Assembly: GCF_001029445.1 (NCBI RefSeq)
Contig: NZ_LDOT01000024.1
Span: 86,690 to 150,689, forward strand
Source of the DNA: Photobacterium aquae
Lineage (GTDB): Bacteria > Pseudomonadota > Gammaproteobacteria > Enterobacterales > Vibrionaceae
DNA length: 64,000 nt
Direction of reading: 5' to 3'
Under the pieces are notes generated by a model that worked only from the letters and a program-made list of their open reading frames with translations, searched no databases and was not told the DNA's origin. Numbering within the stretch: the first letter of the stretch is position 1; the number at the start of each line of letters is the position of its first letter. A program made the position numbers and the translations under genes. Positions 16,783 to 26,404 of this stretch are shown in pieces.

Positions 16783-17700
16783 TTATTCTTGAATATCGTC
16801 TGCGGCATCAGCCTCAGGCTTGGCAGGCTCGAGCTTAGCGACAAACGGCGATTCGATTTGCGTCATTTTCGCAACCAAGCCACCGATGCGGTCACGCATC
16901 TCGCGGCGGTCAACGATCATATCAATCGCGCCATGCTCAAGCAGGAACTCGCTGCGCTGGAAACCTTCAGGCAGTTTCTCGCGCACTGTCTGCTCGATAA
17001 CACGCTGACCAGCAAAGCCGATCAGAGCCTTAGGCTCACCGATATTGATATCACCCAGCATCGCCAGGCTTGCCGATACACCGCCCATTGTCGGGTCAGT
17101 CAATACCGAGATAAACGGCAGGCCCTTGCCTGACAGGCGCTCAAGCGCAGCACTGGTTTTTGCCATCTGCATCAGCGACATCAGGGCTTCTTGCATACGC
17201 GCACCGCCACTGGCAGAAAAACAAACCAAACCACAGTTATTGGCAATCGCCTCGTCAACAGCACGGACAAATTTCGCCCCTACCACCGAGCCCATTGAAC
17301 CGCCCATGAAAGAGAATTCAAACGCACAGGCAACCAGAGGCTGCCCAAGCAGGGTGCCTTTCATAGCAACGAGGGCATCTTTCTCGCCGCTTGCTTTTTG
17401 CGCCGTAGACAGGCGATCTTTGTACTTCTTGGAGTCGCGGAACTTGAGCTTATCTTGCGGCTCAAGCTCGGCAGCAATTTCTACCTGGCCATCGGCATCC
17501 AAAAACGTCTCAAGGCGACGGCGAGCCTTCATCCGCATGTGGTGGTCACATTTCGGACACACTTCTAGGTTACGCTCAAGGTCGGCGTGATAAAGCACTT
17601 GTTCGCAAGAGGTACATTTAGTCCACACCCCTTCAGGGATAGACGCTTTGCGAGAAGAAACAATGTTGCTTTTAGTTAGGATCTTTTCGAGCCAGCTCAT
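16783..17700 (-). CDS. accD: AccD, acetyl-CoA carboxylase carboxyltransferase subunit beta
   Basis: Forms the carboxyltransferase with AccA and makes malonyl-CoA for fatty acid synthesis. It has 305 residues. An N-terminal zinc ribbon is visible with Cys29, Cys32, Cys48 and Cys51, followed by the crotonase-fold catalytic domain (FSASGGARMQEALMSLMQM, with TDPTMGGVSAS further on). The C-terminal tail is Ala/Glu-rich. The gene lies between truA and folC as in E. coli, though dedA, which sits between truA and accD there, is missing here. Confidence 0.98.
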   Translation of the reverse strand: MSWLEKILTKSNIVSSRKASIPEGVWTKCTSCEQVLYHADLERNLEVCPKCDHHMRMKARRRLETFLDADGQVEIAAELEPQDKLKFRDSKKYKDRLSTAQKASGEKDALVAMKGTLLGQPLVACAFEFSFMGGSMGSVVGAKFVRAVDEAIANNCGLVCFSASGGARMQEALMSLMQMAKTSAALERLSGKGLPFISVLTDPTMGGVSASLAMLGDINIGEPKALIGFAGQRVIEQTVREKLPEGFQRSEFLLEHGAIDMIVDRREMRDRIGGLVAKMTQIESPFVAKLEPAKPEADAADDIQE

Positions 17701-17877
17701 GAATGACCTTTTATGTTCTTTTTCCCTGCTTATGAGTTATTAGCAAATAGTAGTATTAGCAGAGAATGACAAATTCGTTAAATTTCCGAACAAGGATTAA
17801 AGCACAAACTCGCCAGCCTGTAGATAAAAAACTGGTACTACTAGTTGAGTTTGGCCGTCCTCCCTGCGGTTTTTTGC

Positions 17878-18663
17878 TTAATCCGGCAGAAACACAGGGC
17901 CAATCGGCGCCTTAGGCAGATCAAACGCTTGAGGGTAATCCACCTCAACCAAATAAAGGCCTTCCGCCTTGGCCGTCGCGCCAGCCAACGTACGATCTTT
18001 CTGGGCCAGCAACCACTGGATCCATTCCGGTTTTTCTTCGCCACGCCCCACTTTGATCAGGCTACCGGTAATATTGCGCACCATGTGGTGAACAAAGGCG
18101 TTGGCCTTGATGTCGATAATGACATAGTGGCCCTGACGCGTCACATTCAAGTGCATTAGATTACGCCACGGGCTCAATGATTGACAATGCACAGCACGGA
18201 AGGATGTGAAGTCATTCTCACCCAAAAGATACTGGCCTGCCTCATGCATCGCTTTTTCATCCAGCTCGCCATGATAATGGCTTACCCCTGAACTAAGGAT
18301 AGCCGGACGCAATGCATGGTTGTAAATTACATAACGGTAACGGCGAGCCGTGGCACTAAAACGGGCGTGAAACTCGTCATTCACTTCCTTAGCCCAGCGC
18401 ACAGCAATGTCCTTCGGCAGATGGGCGTTGATCCCCATTGTCCACGCAGCCATCTTGCGGTTCACATCAACCTCGAAGTGCACCACCTGACCGGTGCCAT
18501 GCACGCCCGCATCGGTACGGCCGGCACACTGTACCTCAATCGGCTTATTGGCAATTTTACTAAGGGCTTTTTCCAAGCGCTCTTGCACGCTATCCACATC
18601 CCGCTGACGCTGCCAACCGTAGTACTTCGCCCCGTCGTATTCAATACCTAACGCAATTCGCAT
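17878..18663 (-). CDS. truA: TruA, tRNA pseudouridine(38-40) synthase
   Basis: Isomerises uridines 38-40 in the anticodon arm of many tRNAs. It has 261 residues (E. coli 270). The catalytic Asp is Asp51 in AGRTDAGVHGTGQV, and the N-terminus MRIALGIEYDGAKYYGWQRQ is typical. It follows fimV/hubP by 164 bases with a terminator in between, so it is probably transcribed separately from hubP and towards accD. Confidence 0.97.
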   Translation of the reverse strand: MRIALGIEYDGAKYYGWQRQRDVDSVQERLEKALSKIANKPIEVQCAGRTDAGVHGTGQVVHFEVDVNRKMAAWTMGINAHLPKDIAVRWAKEVNDEFHARFSATARRYRYVIYNHALRPAILSSGVSHYHGELDEKAMHEAGQYLLGENDFTSFRAVHCQSLSPWRNLMHLNVTRQGHYVIIDIKANAFVHHMVRNITGSLIKVGRGEEKPEWIQWLLAQKDRTLAGATAKAEGLYLVEVDYPQAFDLPKAPIGPVFLPD

Positions 18664-18767
18664 AATTCACTTCGTTGTTGCTGGGCCTAACGGCCAATGA
18701 ATGATCAAAGTGAGCGATTATAGGGTTTCTAGGGGCAAAGGGGCAAGGCAGCCCCCCAATACCGTAT

Positions 18768-18800
18768 AAAAAAAGTCCCCAACCCGTACAGGTTGAGGAC
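18768..18800 (-). terminator. Intrinsic terminator of fimV/hubP
   Basis: An interrupted stem GTCC-c-CAACC (18775-18784) / GGTTG-a-GGAC (18791-18800) with a 6-base loop. On the minus strand seven T follow (complement of 18768-18774). It lies 27 bases after the fimV stop codon. Confidence 0.8.
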
Positions 18801-18827
18801 CTCTATTTTTAGCGACGACTCTTTCAG

Positions 18828-21800
18828 TTAGCGCAAATGACGCAGGATCTCCTTGGCTTCCTGCTGCAACTTGGCATCCGCCTGCTCGGCGATTTCCTGC
18901 AGTAGGCCACGAGCCCCTTCGTTGTCATTCATCTCAAGGTAAGCCTTGGCCAGATCCATCTTGCTCGCGAACTCACCCTGACTATCAACATCAAATGACG
19001 CTACGCCATCTAGCACATCCGGGAACTCATCCAAACCGACATTCAAGTTCAGAGGCTCCTCATCAAGATTCTTCGCCAAGCTCTCATCCTCCTCGTCCAA
19101 CTCCTTGAGGAGATCATCAATACTGATGTAAGGAGACTGGGATGAACGAGGCAGCTCTGCAACGGACTCATCAAGCAACTCACTGCCCGCTTCGTCGCCA
19201 CCCACCAACTCAGAATCAGGCAGTTCAGTGACGGCTTCGCTGATTGCAACCTCATGATTAGCGATAATGTCATCCGCCTGCGCCACCGATACCTCTTCTT
19301 CGGCAGGCCACTTATCGGCCGTCGAATTATCCATCGCATCAGCAACATCTTCACGGTGCATCTCTGGCTGGGTCGACCAATCCTCGCCTTCCAGCAACGG
19401 CTCAGGATTGCTTGCCGCCCAAATCGCACTGTCTTCCTGCGACAGCTCATCATCCGACAAGCTCGAGTCCTCGGTGCTCATATCCGACAGCGACCACAGT
19501 TCCTCGCGTTCTTGCTCTAGCAGCTCACGGCCATTTTCCTCAAAACCGTGCTCAACCGCTTTAGAATCCGCTTGCGGCAATACTGGCGGCACCTGCAAAG
19601 CCGGCTTCTCAGGCTGATGGTCAGCCGGGTCTTCAACGGGCTCATTGAGCAGCGCATCCATATCCAGACCCGCTGAATCAATCATCACCTCGTCAAGCCC
19701 AGCCTCTTGACGGCCATTACCAGACTGGCCCGAATAACGGTCATTAAACTGAGCGCCACTATCAAGCTGTTTCAGGCCATGCTCAAGCTCATACTGTTCC
19801 AGTTCGTTCTGCTCATCGAAAGATGCCTGCAGGGCGTCATCTTCTCCGAACTCCGGCAGACTATTCGGATCCAGCGTCTCGAACTGAATATCCTGGCGAC
19901 CATGAATCGAATAACTCCCACCAAATTCATTGGCAGAAACTGCAGGCTCATCGTCACCAGCAGGGGCCTGACTATCCTCAGCAAGATCTTCGCCAGCAAT
20001 ATCGCTATTACCTTCCTCCTGCTCGGCTAGATTGGCCATCGCCTCCGCCATGACAGCATCGAACGGCATATTGCTTGCTGGCTCAAATTCCGCATCGACA
20101 GACGTATCCTCGTCATGCGTATCTGGTACCGACGGTGCTCGTTCCACGGCCTCGGCAGCCTGCTGCAACTGCTTGACAATATTGTCCAGCATGACCTGCT
20201 CTTCATCGGCCGAAAGCTCTTTAGCCGGTTCAATCTCAAACTCAGCCTCAGGATCGTTCCATGCACTCTCTTCATCGAACTCAGGCAAATCTTCAAGGCT
20301 CAACGCCTCCGGGGCAACCGGGGCCGGAGCCTCGCCAGCCAAATCGCTGACCTCTATCGGTGCATGCTCATTGTCAACGGGTTCTTGAGCATCCAGATCG
20401 GCCAGAGCAGCCTCTTCGTCATAAACAGGGAACGCTTCAGCCGCAAGCGGCGCGTCATGCAGCTCTTCGTTATCAACATCAACGGCGCCCTGCGCTTCGA
20501 GTGATTGCAGTAGCTGGTCAACTGTTTGACCTACCCCCTGCTCGCCCTCATCGCTATCTGCTGCGAGATCATCATCGAGAACCTCGTAAGCCTCATCTAC
20601 CTCGTAAGCTTCGTCAGCAAAATCGGTGCTGGCACTCTCCATAATCGAGGAAGCAGCATCAACATCAACAGCTGGCACATCAATAGCAGGAGCTTCAACC
20701 TCTGGCTGAAACGTTTCCTCCGCCATCTCGTCGGTACGATCGTCAACCGGCGCAGCCTCTGCGACATCAGCGTAAGCATCCGTTGCCGGAGCGACATCCG
20801 TTTCAGCATCTTCAACGCCAGCAAATTGCTCAGCCGTTGACGCAACAAGCATATCCTCGGGCTCTAGCGACCGCTCAGGCTCTACTGGTTGCTCAGGTTC
20901 AGACTTTCCCAGATGGTCGGCCTCACCCGGAACATGACCACCCTGATCATAAGGCCGACGCTCAGCATGGCGCGCATCTTCAAACAAGGCCTGATCGATA
21001 TCAGCCGGGCGGCTCGCCGCTTCAGGCTCCTGTGATTCTGCCTCAAGCTCAGACGGGTCCTTTGGGGTGTGTTTTGCCAACACCTCATCGAGCAGCTCCG
21101 TGCTGTTTTCATCAACTTTGATGTCAGGTGCGTGGAGTTCATCCTCGTCTTCACCCAACACCTCATCTAACAACTCGACACTGTTCTCTTCAAGGTCGAT
21201 ATCTGAAGATAGCTCATCTTCGTCTTTTACCAGCTCGTCCAGCAGGACAACGCTATTCTCGTCGAACCCATCAAGAACATGCTCATCAAAACCGTTCTCC
21301 AGTACATCAACGTCAACCGGCGGCTTGACCAGGCTTATCGGAGCTAGCTCTGGTTTAACGTTTTGCGGCTCGAACGCCATATCGGCAAGGCTATCAATAA
21401 CCGGCGGCTCAACGGCAACCTCAGGTTCATCAAGCGCCACCTGCGGTTCAACCGGAACGGGCTGAGGCTGCAAAATATCGCTACCATCCAGCTCCTCACC
21501 CTCATTGAGGCGTGGCGTTTGCGCCAGCAGATTAGTATAAGGCTCCGCCGGCTCTACTTCAGACTGCGGCTCAGATTCTTTTTTTTTCTCCTCGCCCTCA
21601 TCAGCAAGGTCATCGAAACCAAACCCGTCGAGATCGGACGCCGTTGCCTGTGGCAGATCCCACAATGCATCAAGCTCATCTTGGTCTACGCTCTCATTTT
21701 TACCCGGCGACTGAGCCAACATCTCGGCATCAGATACCGCTTTATCAACGGCAGCCTGCTGCTTGGCATCATTTTTTTCTTCGAAAATATCTTCATCAAA

Positions 21801-23603
21801 GCTATCGAAGTTATCAAACAGCGCATCGAGCTCATTTTGATCAACCAAACTATCGGCTACCGGTTCCGTACGGGCCGCTTCTGGGGCAACACGATTCTCC
21901 GTCGCAGAACGGTCAACCGCTGGCGTATCCGTTGGTAGGCTGTCAGTCAGCAAATCATCGAGCATGGACTGATCAAGCAAATCATCACGTTCATCATTCT
22001 GATCGGAATCAAGCAACAGATCGTCATCATCCAAGGTCAGGTCGAAGCTGTCCTCTTCGTCATTGCCGCTCAGTGACTTTTCCCACATCGCCGCCAAATC
22101 GGCATCGGAAGACGAATCCACCTTCTGATCCAGCTCGTCCAGCGCGCGCTCCATGTCTTCCAGGCCAATCGCCTTCTCGTCACCTTTGACCGAAATGCTG
22201 CTCGGGCCAAGGCCGTTACCCACGGAATAATCGTCCAAATCGAGAGAATCATTCGATGTGCCGAACAGGCTATCGTTATTATCATCGAACAGCGCATCCT
22301 CTGACTTGAACAAGTCATCCAAATCCGGTTCAAGCGCATCCGGCTTGGATTCCATGTCCAAATCCATCTCCGGTACCGAGCTGCCCAAATCAGGGGAGGA
22401 TGGCGATTCCGGCCCCTTATCGGGATCCGTTAACAGCTCATCATCCTCTTCATTTTTACGGCGTCTCATAAAGAAGATACCCGCAGCGACAATCAGACCG
22501 CTCGGCACCAGCATCATCGCCAACAATGCCAGCGGGTTGGAGATCAAATTGTCAAAAAAGCCTGGCTCCGGGATGGGTGCTAGCTTAGGCTGGTTTGGCT
22601 GCTGCGCTGCCTGCTGACCCTTTTGCTGATCAATAAAATCTTTAATTTGACCGCGTAGTTGCTCATCAGCAGTGATCTGGGTTTTAAGTGCGGCAACTTC
22701 GTGTTGCATTTCTGCCAGACGAACTCGCAGCAAATGATTGCTTTCCAGCAGTTTGTTCATTTGCTCGTCGGAGGCATCCAACTGCGCCTGCAGAAGATCT
22801 GGCTTGATAGAATTGGTGCCGCCATCGCCCGCCGGGCTCTTGGCCGCTTGCGAAGCCGCAGACGACAGAGCCGTACTTGACAGGGCTGAGGTTGGCTTGG
22901 CAGGCGGTGTCTCGGTGTTATTGTCTGCGGGTTTCTTATCCGCTTTCTTGTCCGTATTCACCACGGGCTTAGCCGGGGCATCGTCCTTCTTATCTGCCGC
23001 CGCAGATTTGACCTCTGGCTTAACCGGGCTTACGGCAACCTTTTTCGGGGCTTTGGTCTCTTCTACCGGCTTAGGTGCTGGCTTCGGCGCAGGCTTCTGA
23101 GACGAGGCCGTACGCTGTGACGACGCACCCGAGGCAGCAGGGTGCTTGTCCCTTTCCAACTGGCGCTTGACCAAATCCGTACTTTCACGGCTGATTTGCT
23201 CAGGCGTAGGGATCACCAGCACGCTGCCAGGCTGCAAACCGTGAATATTGTTGCCTTCAAAAGCCTGAGGGTTCAAACGATAGATTGCACCAATCACTTG
23301 GTAAACAGAATGATTGGTAGTAGGACGGTAACGCGAGGCGATCGACCACAGGGTTTCCTGCTGTGTGGTCGGCCCGTAACGGTTATTGGCCGATGGAACT
23401 GTATTCTGGCTACTGCGGACAGCTGATACAGCAGAAACCGTCGGAGAAACCACAGGAGAAACCGTACGTTCAACGGGCAGCGCTTCATCTGCAGGACCAA
23501 GAATACGGATAGTATTTGCGTAAACCGGGAGATGAATGGCGGAGGCGGTAAATACTACCGGAATAACGAGACGTTTTATCATCTTATTAGAAAAATCAGA
23601 CAC
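18828..23603 (-). CDS. hubP: FimV/HubP family polar organiser, LysM domain, very acidic
   Basis: In Vibrio, HubP is a membrane landmark that recruits ParA1, FlhG and chemotaxis proteins to the pole; in Pseudomonas FimV supports type IV pili. This protein has 1591 residues. Order: signal peptide (about 1-29), a LysM-like peptidoglycan-binding region (about 80-133), a Lys/Pro/Ala-rich linker, a coiled coil (about 271-314), one membrane helix (about 357-378), and a long Asp/Glu-rich cytoplasmic region. The last 50 residues form the conserved FimV C-terminal helix pair (DLAKAYLEMNDNEGARGLLQ). The acidic part contains tandem copies of a 'D/E-ENS-x-LLDE' unit near residues 770-845. The GTG at 23603 has AGAGGA upstream; an ATG at 23582 is the alternative. 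truA next door matches the Vibrio cholerae hubP-truA-accD context. Confidence 0.9.
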   Translation of the reverse strand: MSDFSNKMIKRLVIPVVFTASAIHLPVYANTIRILGPADEALPVERTVSPVVSPTVSAVSAVRSSQNTVPSANNRYGPTTQQETLWSIASRYRPTTNHSVYQVIGAIYRLNPQAFEGNNIHGLQPGSVLVIPTPEQISRESTDLVKRQLERDKHPAASGASSQRTASSQKPAPKPAPKPVEETKAPKKVAVSPVKPEVKSAAADKKDDAPAKPVVNTDKKADKKPADNNTETPPAKPTSALSSTALSSAASQAAKSPAGDGGTNSIKPDLLQAQLDASDEQMNKLLESNHLLRVRLAEMQHEVAALKTQITADEQLRGQIKDFIDQQKGQQAAQQPNQPKLAPIPEPGFFDNLISNPLALLAMMLVPSGLIVAAGIFFMRRRKNEEDDELLTDPDKGPESPSSPDLGSSVPEMDLDMESKPDALEPDLDDLFKSEDALFDDNNDSLFGTSNDSLDLDDYSVGNGLGPSSISVKGDEKAIGLEDMERALDELDQKVDSSSDADLAAMWEKSLSGNDEEDSFDLTLDDDDLLLDSDQNDERDDLLDQSMLDDLLTDSLPTDTPAVDRSATENRVAPEAARTEPVADSLVDQNELDALFDNFDSFDEDIFEEKNDAKQQAAVDKAVSDAEMLAQSPGKNESVDQDELDALWDLPQATASDLDGFGFDDLADEGEEKKKESEPQSEVEPAEPYTNLLAQTPRLNEGEELDGSDILQPQPVPVEPQVALDEPEVAVEPPVIDSLADMAFEPQNVKPELAPISLVKPPVDVDVLENGFDEHVLDGFDENSVVLLDELVKDEDELSSDIDLEENSVELLDEVLGEDEDELHAPDIKVDENSTELLDEVLAKHTPKDPSELEAESQEPEAASRPADIDQALFEDARHAERRPYDQGGHVPGEADHLGKSEPEQPVEPERSLEPEDMLVASTAEQFAGVEDAETDVAPATDAYADVAEAAPVDDRTDEMAEETFQPEVEAPAIDVPAVDVDAASSIMESASTDFADEAYEVDEAYEVLDDDLAADSDEGEQGVGQTVDQLLQSLEAQGAVDVDNEELHDAPLAAEAFPVYDEEAALADLDAQEPVDNEHAPIEVSDLAGEAPAPVAPEALSLEDLPEFDEESAWNDPEAEFEIEPAKELSADEEQVMLDNIVKQLQQAAEAVERAPSVPDTHDEDTSVDAEFEPASNMPFDAVMAEAMANLAEQEEGNSDIAGEDLAEDSQAPAGDDEPAVSANEFGGSYSIHGRQDIQFETLDPNSLPEFGEDDALQASFDEQNELEQYELEHGLKQLDSGAQFNDRYSGQSGNGRQEAGLDEVMIDSAGLDMDALLNEPVEDPADHQPEKPALQVPPVLPQADSKAVEHGFEENGRELLEQEREELWSLSDMSTEDSSLSDDELSQEDSAIWAASNPEPLLEGEDWSTQPEMHREDVADAMDNSTADKWPAEEEVSVAQADDIIANHEVAISEAVTELPDSELVGGDEAGSELLDESVAELPRSSQSPYISIDDLLKELDEEDESLAKNLDEEPLNLNVGLDEFPDVLDGVASFDVDSQGEFASKMDLAKAYLEMNDNEGARGLLQEIAEQADAKLQQEAKEILRHLR

Positions 23604-23673
23604 TGCCTGCTGTCCTCTTTGGCAGGAATTAATGCTTTGATCTCAGGGTACAAACACCCGATATTGATCATAT

Positions 23674-23753
23674 AGATACCCAAGCGGCCTCAAAATGCGT
23701 GTTTTCACGAAAAGGGAGTGACCTTCAACCAAGGTACAGGGTAGTTGGTATCT
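23674..23753. repeat. Imperfect inverted-repeat element upstream of fimV/hubP
   Basis: The segment starts AGATACCCAAG and ends with the near-complement AGTTGGTATCT, about 80 bases in all. The terminal motif ATACCCAAG is shared with the clearer element at 27639-27711, so both may belong to one dispersed palindromic family. It lies between asd and fimV, upstream of the fimV start. Confidence 0.45.
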
Positions 23754-23872
23754 TGAGTTTACTTACGGCTATATCATACTAGATTACTCACTATCGGCCT
23801 ACGGCAAACAAACTTGAAGGCGAGAATGTGAGCATGGTTCGGAATTAATGGCGATTCTGCAACCAATAGTAT

Positions 23873-23907
23873 AAAAAAGGCTCTCAAATCCAATAACTTG
23901 AGAGCCT
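23873..23907 (-). terminator. Intrinsic terminator of asd
   Basis: A 10-bp stem AGGCTCTCAA (23878-23887) / TTGAGAGCCT (23898-23907) with a 10-base loop. T residues follow on the minus strand (complement of 23873-23878). It lies 19 bases after the asd stop codon. Confidence 0.9.
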
Positions 23908-23926
23908 ATAAGAGATTATTTAGCCG

Positions 23927-24940
23927 TTAAAGATAATCAGCAATCAACGTTTCGGCGATCTGTACGCTGTTTGTCGCCGCGCCCTTGCGCACATTGTCAG
24001 CAACAACCCACATATTCAGGCCACACGGATGGCTGATGTCTTCGCGGATACGGGAAACCATAACGTGATCTTTGCCTGTCGCATCGCCTACCTGAGTCGG
24101 GTAGTCGTTACCGTGGAAGACCTCGATACCTTCGGCATTTTCCATCAGTGAAATGACTTCTTCGATATTCACCGGCTGGCATGTCTCAACATGTACCGCC
24201 TCGGCATGGCCGTAGAATACCGGCACGCGAACACATGTCGGGTTCACACGGATGTTATCGTCGCCCAGAATCTTCTGGGTTTCCCATACCATCTTCATTT
24301 CTTCTTTGGTGTAGCCGTTGTCCATGAACTGGTCAATGTGTGGCAGGCAGTTGAAAGCAATCTGCTTGTCGTACACATTGGTTTCGGCAGGAAGGCCATT
24401 AAGCAGCTTAGCCGTTTGGCCCGCTAGCTCGTCAACGCCCTTACGGCCCGAGCCAGATACTGACTGGTAGGTCGCCACGTTGATACGCTCGATACCATAA
24501 GCATCGTGGATCGGCTTAAGCGCCACCAGCATCTGGATAGTCGAGCAGTTAGGGTTGGCAATAATGTTACGGTTACGGTATTCGGCCAGTGCGTGCGGGT
24601 TCACCTCAGGCACAACCAACGGAATATCGTATTCGTAGCGGAAACGGGAAGTGTTGTCGATCACTATCACGCCCTGATCGGCCGCGATTGGCGCCCAACG
24701 GTCAGACGCTTCTGCACCGGCAGAGAAAATGGCAAGCTGCACCTGACCCCAATCGAAATCCTCGACATTGGTAACACGTACACTCTTACCCTTGAAGCGC
24801 AGGGTTTTGCCCGCGCTGCGCTCAGATGCTAGCAGATAGAGATTGCGAACAGGAAAATTGCGCTCCTCAAGTACTTCGACAATTGTCTCACCAACGGCAC
24901 CAGTGGCACCTAGAACGGCAATATCAAATTCCTGGCTCAT
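23927..24940 (-). CDS. asd: Aspartate-semialdehyde dehydrogenase
   Basis: Reduces aspartyl phosphate to aspartate semialdehyde for Lys, Met, Thr and diaminopimelate synthesis. It has 337 residues. An NADP-binding motif GATGAVGE lies at 11-18, and the catalytic Cys132 is present in NPNCST, so this is a working enzyme. The position after pdxB is where E. coli carries the enzyme-dead paralogue usg; vibrios carry an active Asd at this locus. The gene overlaps pdxB by 4 bases (24937-24940), so the two are translationally coupled. Confidence 0.93.
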   Translation of the reverse strand: MSQEFDIAVLGATGAVGETIVEVLEERNFPVRNLYLLASERSAGKTLRFKGKSVRVTNVEDFDWGQVQLAIFSAGAEASDRWAPIAADQGVIVIDNTSRFRYEYDIPLVVPEVNPHALAEYRNRNIIANPNCSTIQMLVALKPIHDAYGIERINVATYQSVSGSGRKGVDELAGQTAKLLNGLPAETNVYDKQIAFNCLPHIDQFMDNGYTKEEMKMVWETQKILGDDNIRVNPTCVRVPVFYGHAEAVHVETCQPVNIEEVISLMENAEGIEVFHGNDYPTQVGDATGKDHVMVSRIREDISHPCGLNMWVVADNVRKGAATNSVQIAETLIADYL

Positions 24941-26115
24941 GGCCTTTCCTCTACAGTAAAACCTAAATTAGCCAGCGACTCTACCCCAAAATGGGCCTCG
25001 CCCGCTACTGTAATCGCACTATATTCACGGCGATCCCAATAATTTTTCCGCATCCGGTCAAATGCGGCGGCCATTTGCGGAGTACCCTGCTCCGTTGCGC
25101 CCATTTCACGGCGGAACACGCCATCGTCACGGCGCACGTCATACACCAACTGGGTTAGGCTGAACAGGCTCGCCTCGTCCCATTGTTGGCTCAGTGCAAC
25201 CTGCGGGATTGGCGCCACAGGCAGCAAGCTAGACGCTTCAACCTGCTGGTCGTCATCAAGACCGAGAAATTGGCAGAACGCATTGAATACCATCGTCGTG
25301 CCGCGCGCCTTGCCCTCAAGGCCATAACCCGCCACATGCGGCGTGGCAAAAGCAAGCAACGGCAATAACGCCAAATCAACCTGCGGCTCGTGCTCGAACA
25401 CATCCAATACTGCCGTCAGCATTTTTCCAGAGCCAGACTGGCTGGCCTGCAACGCCGTTTTCAGGGCTGAGTTATCCACCACCGGGCCACGAGCGGCATT
25501 GATCAAGATCGCCCCCGGTTTCATGGCCGCCATAAACGCGCTGTCGACCAAATGGTACGTTGGGTAGGCACCATCACGGGTAATAGGTGTATGGAGGGTG
25601 ATCACGTCACACTCGGCCTTGATCTGCTCAAGGGTATGGAAAGTACGGGGATCACCGGCCTGCTCCTTGAACGGGTCATTGAGCAAATAGCGGATACCCA
25701 GCGCATCGAGGCACTTGGCCAAGTAGCTACCCACATTGCCCGCACCAACGATACCCACGGTTTTGTCGAAAATCGAAAAGCCCTGCTGCTGGCCAAGTAC
25801 CATCAGGCTGCTGAGTACATACTCGGCGACCCCCACCTTGTTGCAGCCCGGTGCCGCCGTAAAAGCAATCCCCTTTTGCGCCAGCAATACGTCATCAACA
25901 TGATCCTGTCCGGCAGTTGCAGTACCAACGAACTTGAGCACATTGGCCTTGCTGATCAACTCGGCATTGACCTTGGTCACCGAGCGGATCATCAAGGCGT
26001 CGATATCCACCAAATCATCGGCGCTCAGGGTTCGCCCCGGCTTGCTGATGACCTCGCCAAGCTGGCCAAACAACGCTGCCGCATAGGGCATGTTCTCATC
26101 AATGAGGATCTTCAT
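24937..26115 (-). CDS. pdxB: PdxB, erythronate-4-phosphate dehydrogenase
   Basis: Second step of the DXP-dependent pyridoxal phosphate pathway: oxidises 4-phosphoerythronate. It has 392 residues and belongs to the D-2-hydroxyacid dehydrogenase family. The NAD-binding motif VGIVGAGNVGSYLAKCL is near residue 120, and the C-terminal PdxB-specific dimerisation domain is present after about residue 290. The start MKILIDENMPYA matches E. coli. It is first in pdxB-asd, following fabB with a 289-base gap that holds a terminator and structured sequence. Confidence 0.96.
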   Translation of the reverse strand: MKILIDENMPYAAALFGQLGEVISKPGRTLSADDLVDIDALMIRSVTKVNAELISKANVLKFVGTATAGQDHVDDVLLAQKGIAFTAAPGCNKVGVAEYVLSSLMVLGQQQGFSIFDKTVGIVGAGNVGSYLAKCLDALGIRYLLNDPFKEQAGDPRTFHTLEQIKAECDVITLHTPITRDGAYPTYHLVDSAFMAAMKPGAILINAARGPVVDNSALKTALQASQSGSGKMLTAVLDVFEHEPQVDLALLPLLAFATPHVAGYGLEGKARGTTMVFNAFCQFLGLDDDQQVEASSLLPVAPIPQVALSQQWDEASLFSLTQLVYDVRRDDGVFRREMGATEQGTPQMAAAFDRMRKNYWDRREYSAITVAGEAHFGVESLANLGFTVEERP

Positions 26116-26165
26116 GGAGTGTCCTTTGGTTACTGATCTTTGGGATAGTATTATATCCCAAATAT

Positions 26166-26190
26166 AAAAAAGCCCGGCACATGGCCGGGC
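26166..26190 (-). terminator. Intrinsic terminator between fabB and pdxB
   Basis: Stem GCCCGGC (26172-26178) / GCCGGGC (26184-26190) with a 5-base loop. On the minus strand a T-run follows (complement of 26166-26171). It ends the fabB transcript or a small RNA encoded in the same gap, 50 bases before the pdxB start. Confidence 0.88.
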
Positions 26191-26223
26191 AAAACATCCA
26201 GGTATGAAAACACAAGCTGCGTC

Positions 26224-26355
26224 ATAGACAGGTCCCGCAAAAGTCCATACTATGCCAGAGCGTGTGCCGCGTCTGTCTATTTTGGCACCGGCCTAGGATG
26301 CCGAGCTCAACACATCCCCGCTAAAGGCTGTTAGACTGGCTCCTTTGCCGGTGCC
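26224..26355 (-). other. Structured intergenic RNA candidate between fabB and pdxB
   Basis: Two neighbouring stem structures fill this gap. One is closed by a perfect 9-bp stem GGCACCGGC (26284-26292) / GCCGGTGCC (26347-26355), with short inner stems (GGATG/CATCC and AAAGG/CCTTT). The other is closed by an 8-bp stem ATAGACAG (26224-26231) / CTGTCTAT (26273-26280). On the minus strand the terminator at 26166-26190 follows. The arrangement fits a 3' UTR-derived or independent small RNA of about 190 bases. No promoter could be assigned, and no known RNA family was recognised. Confidence 0.4.
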
Positions 26356-26404
26356 GATCCTGGATAATGACAAAAGTTAGTATTATTCGCGTGTCGACGG
26401 CCAA

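Noticed and set aside
21363..21938. 191-codon plus-strand frame opposite fimV/hubP
   Set aside because: The acidic repeats of hubP produce open, Arg/Leu-rich frames on the other strand; no start signal or domain.
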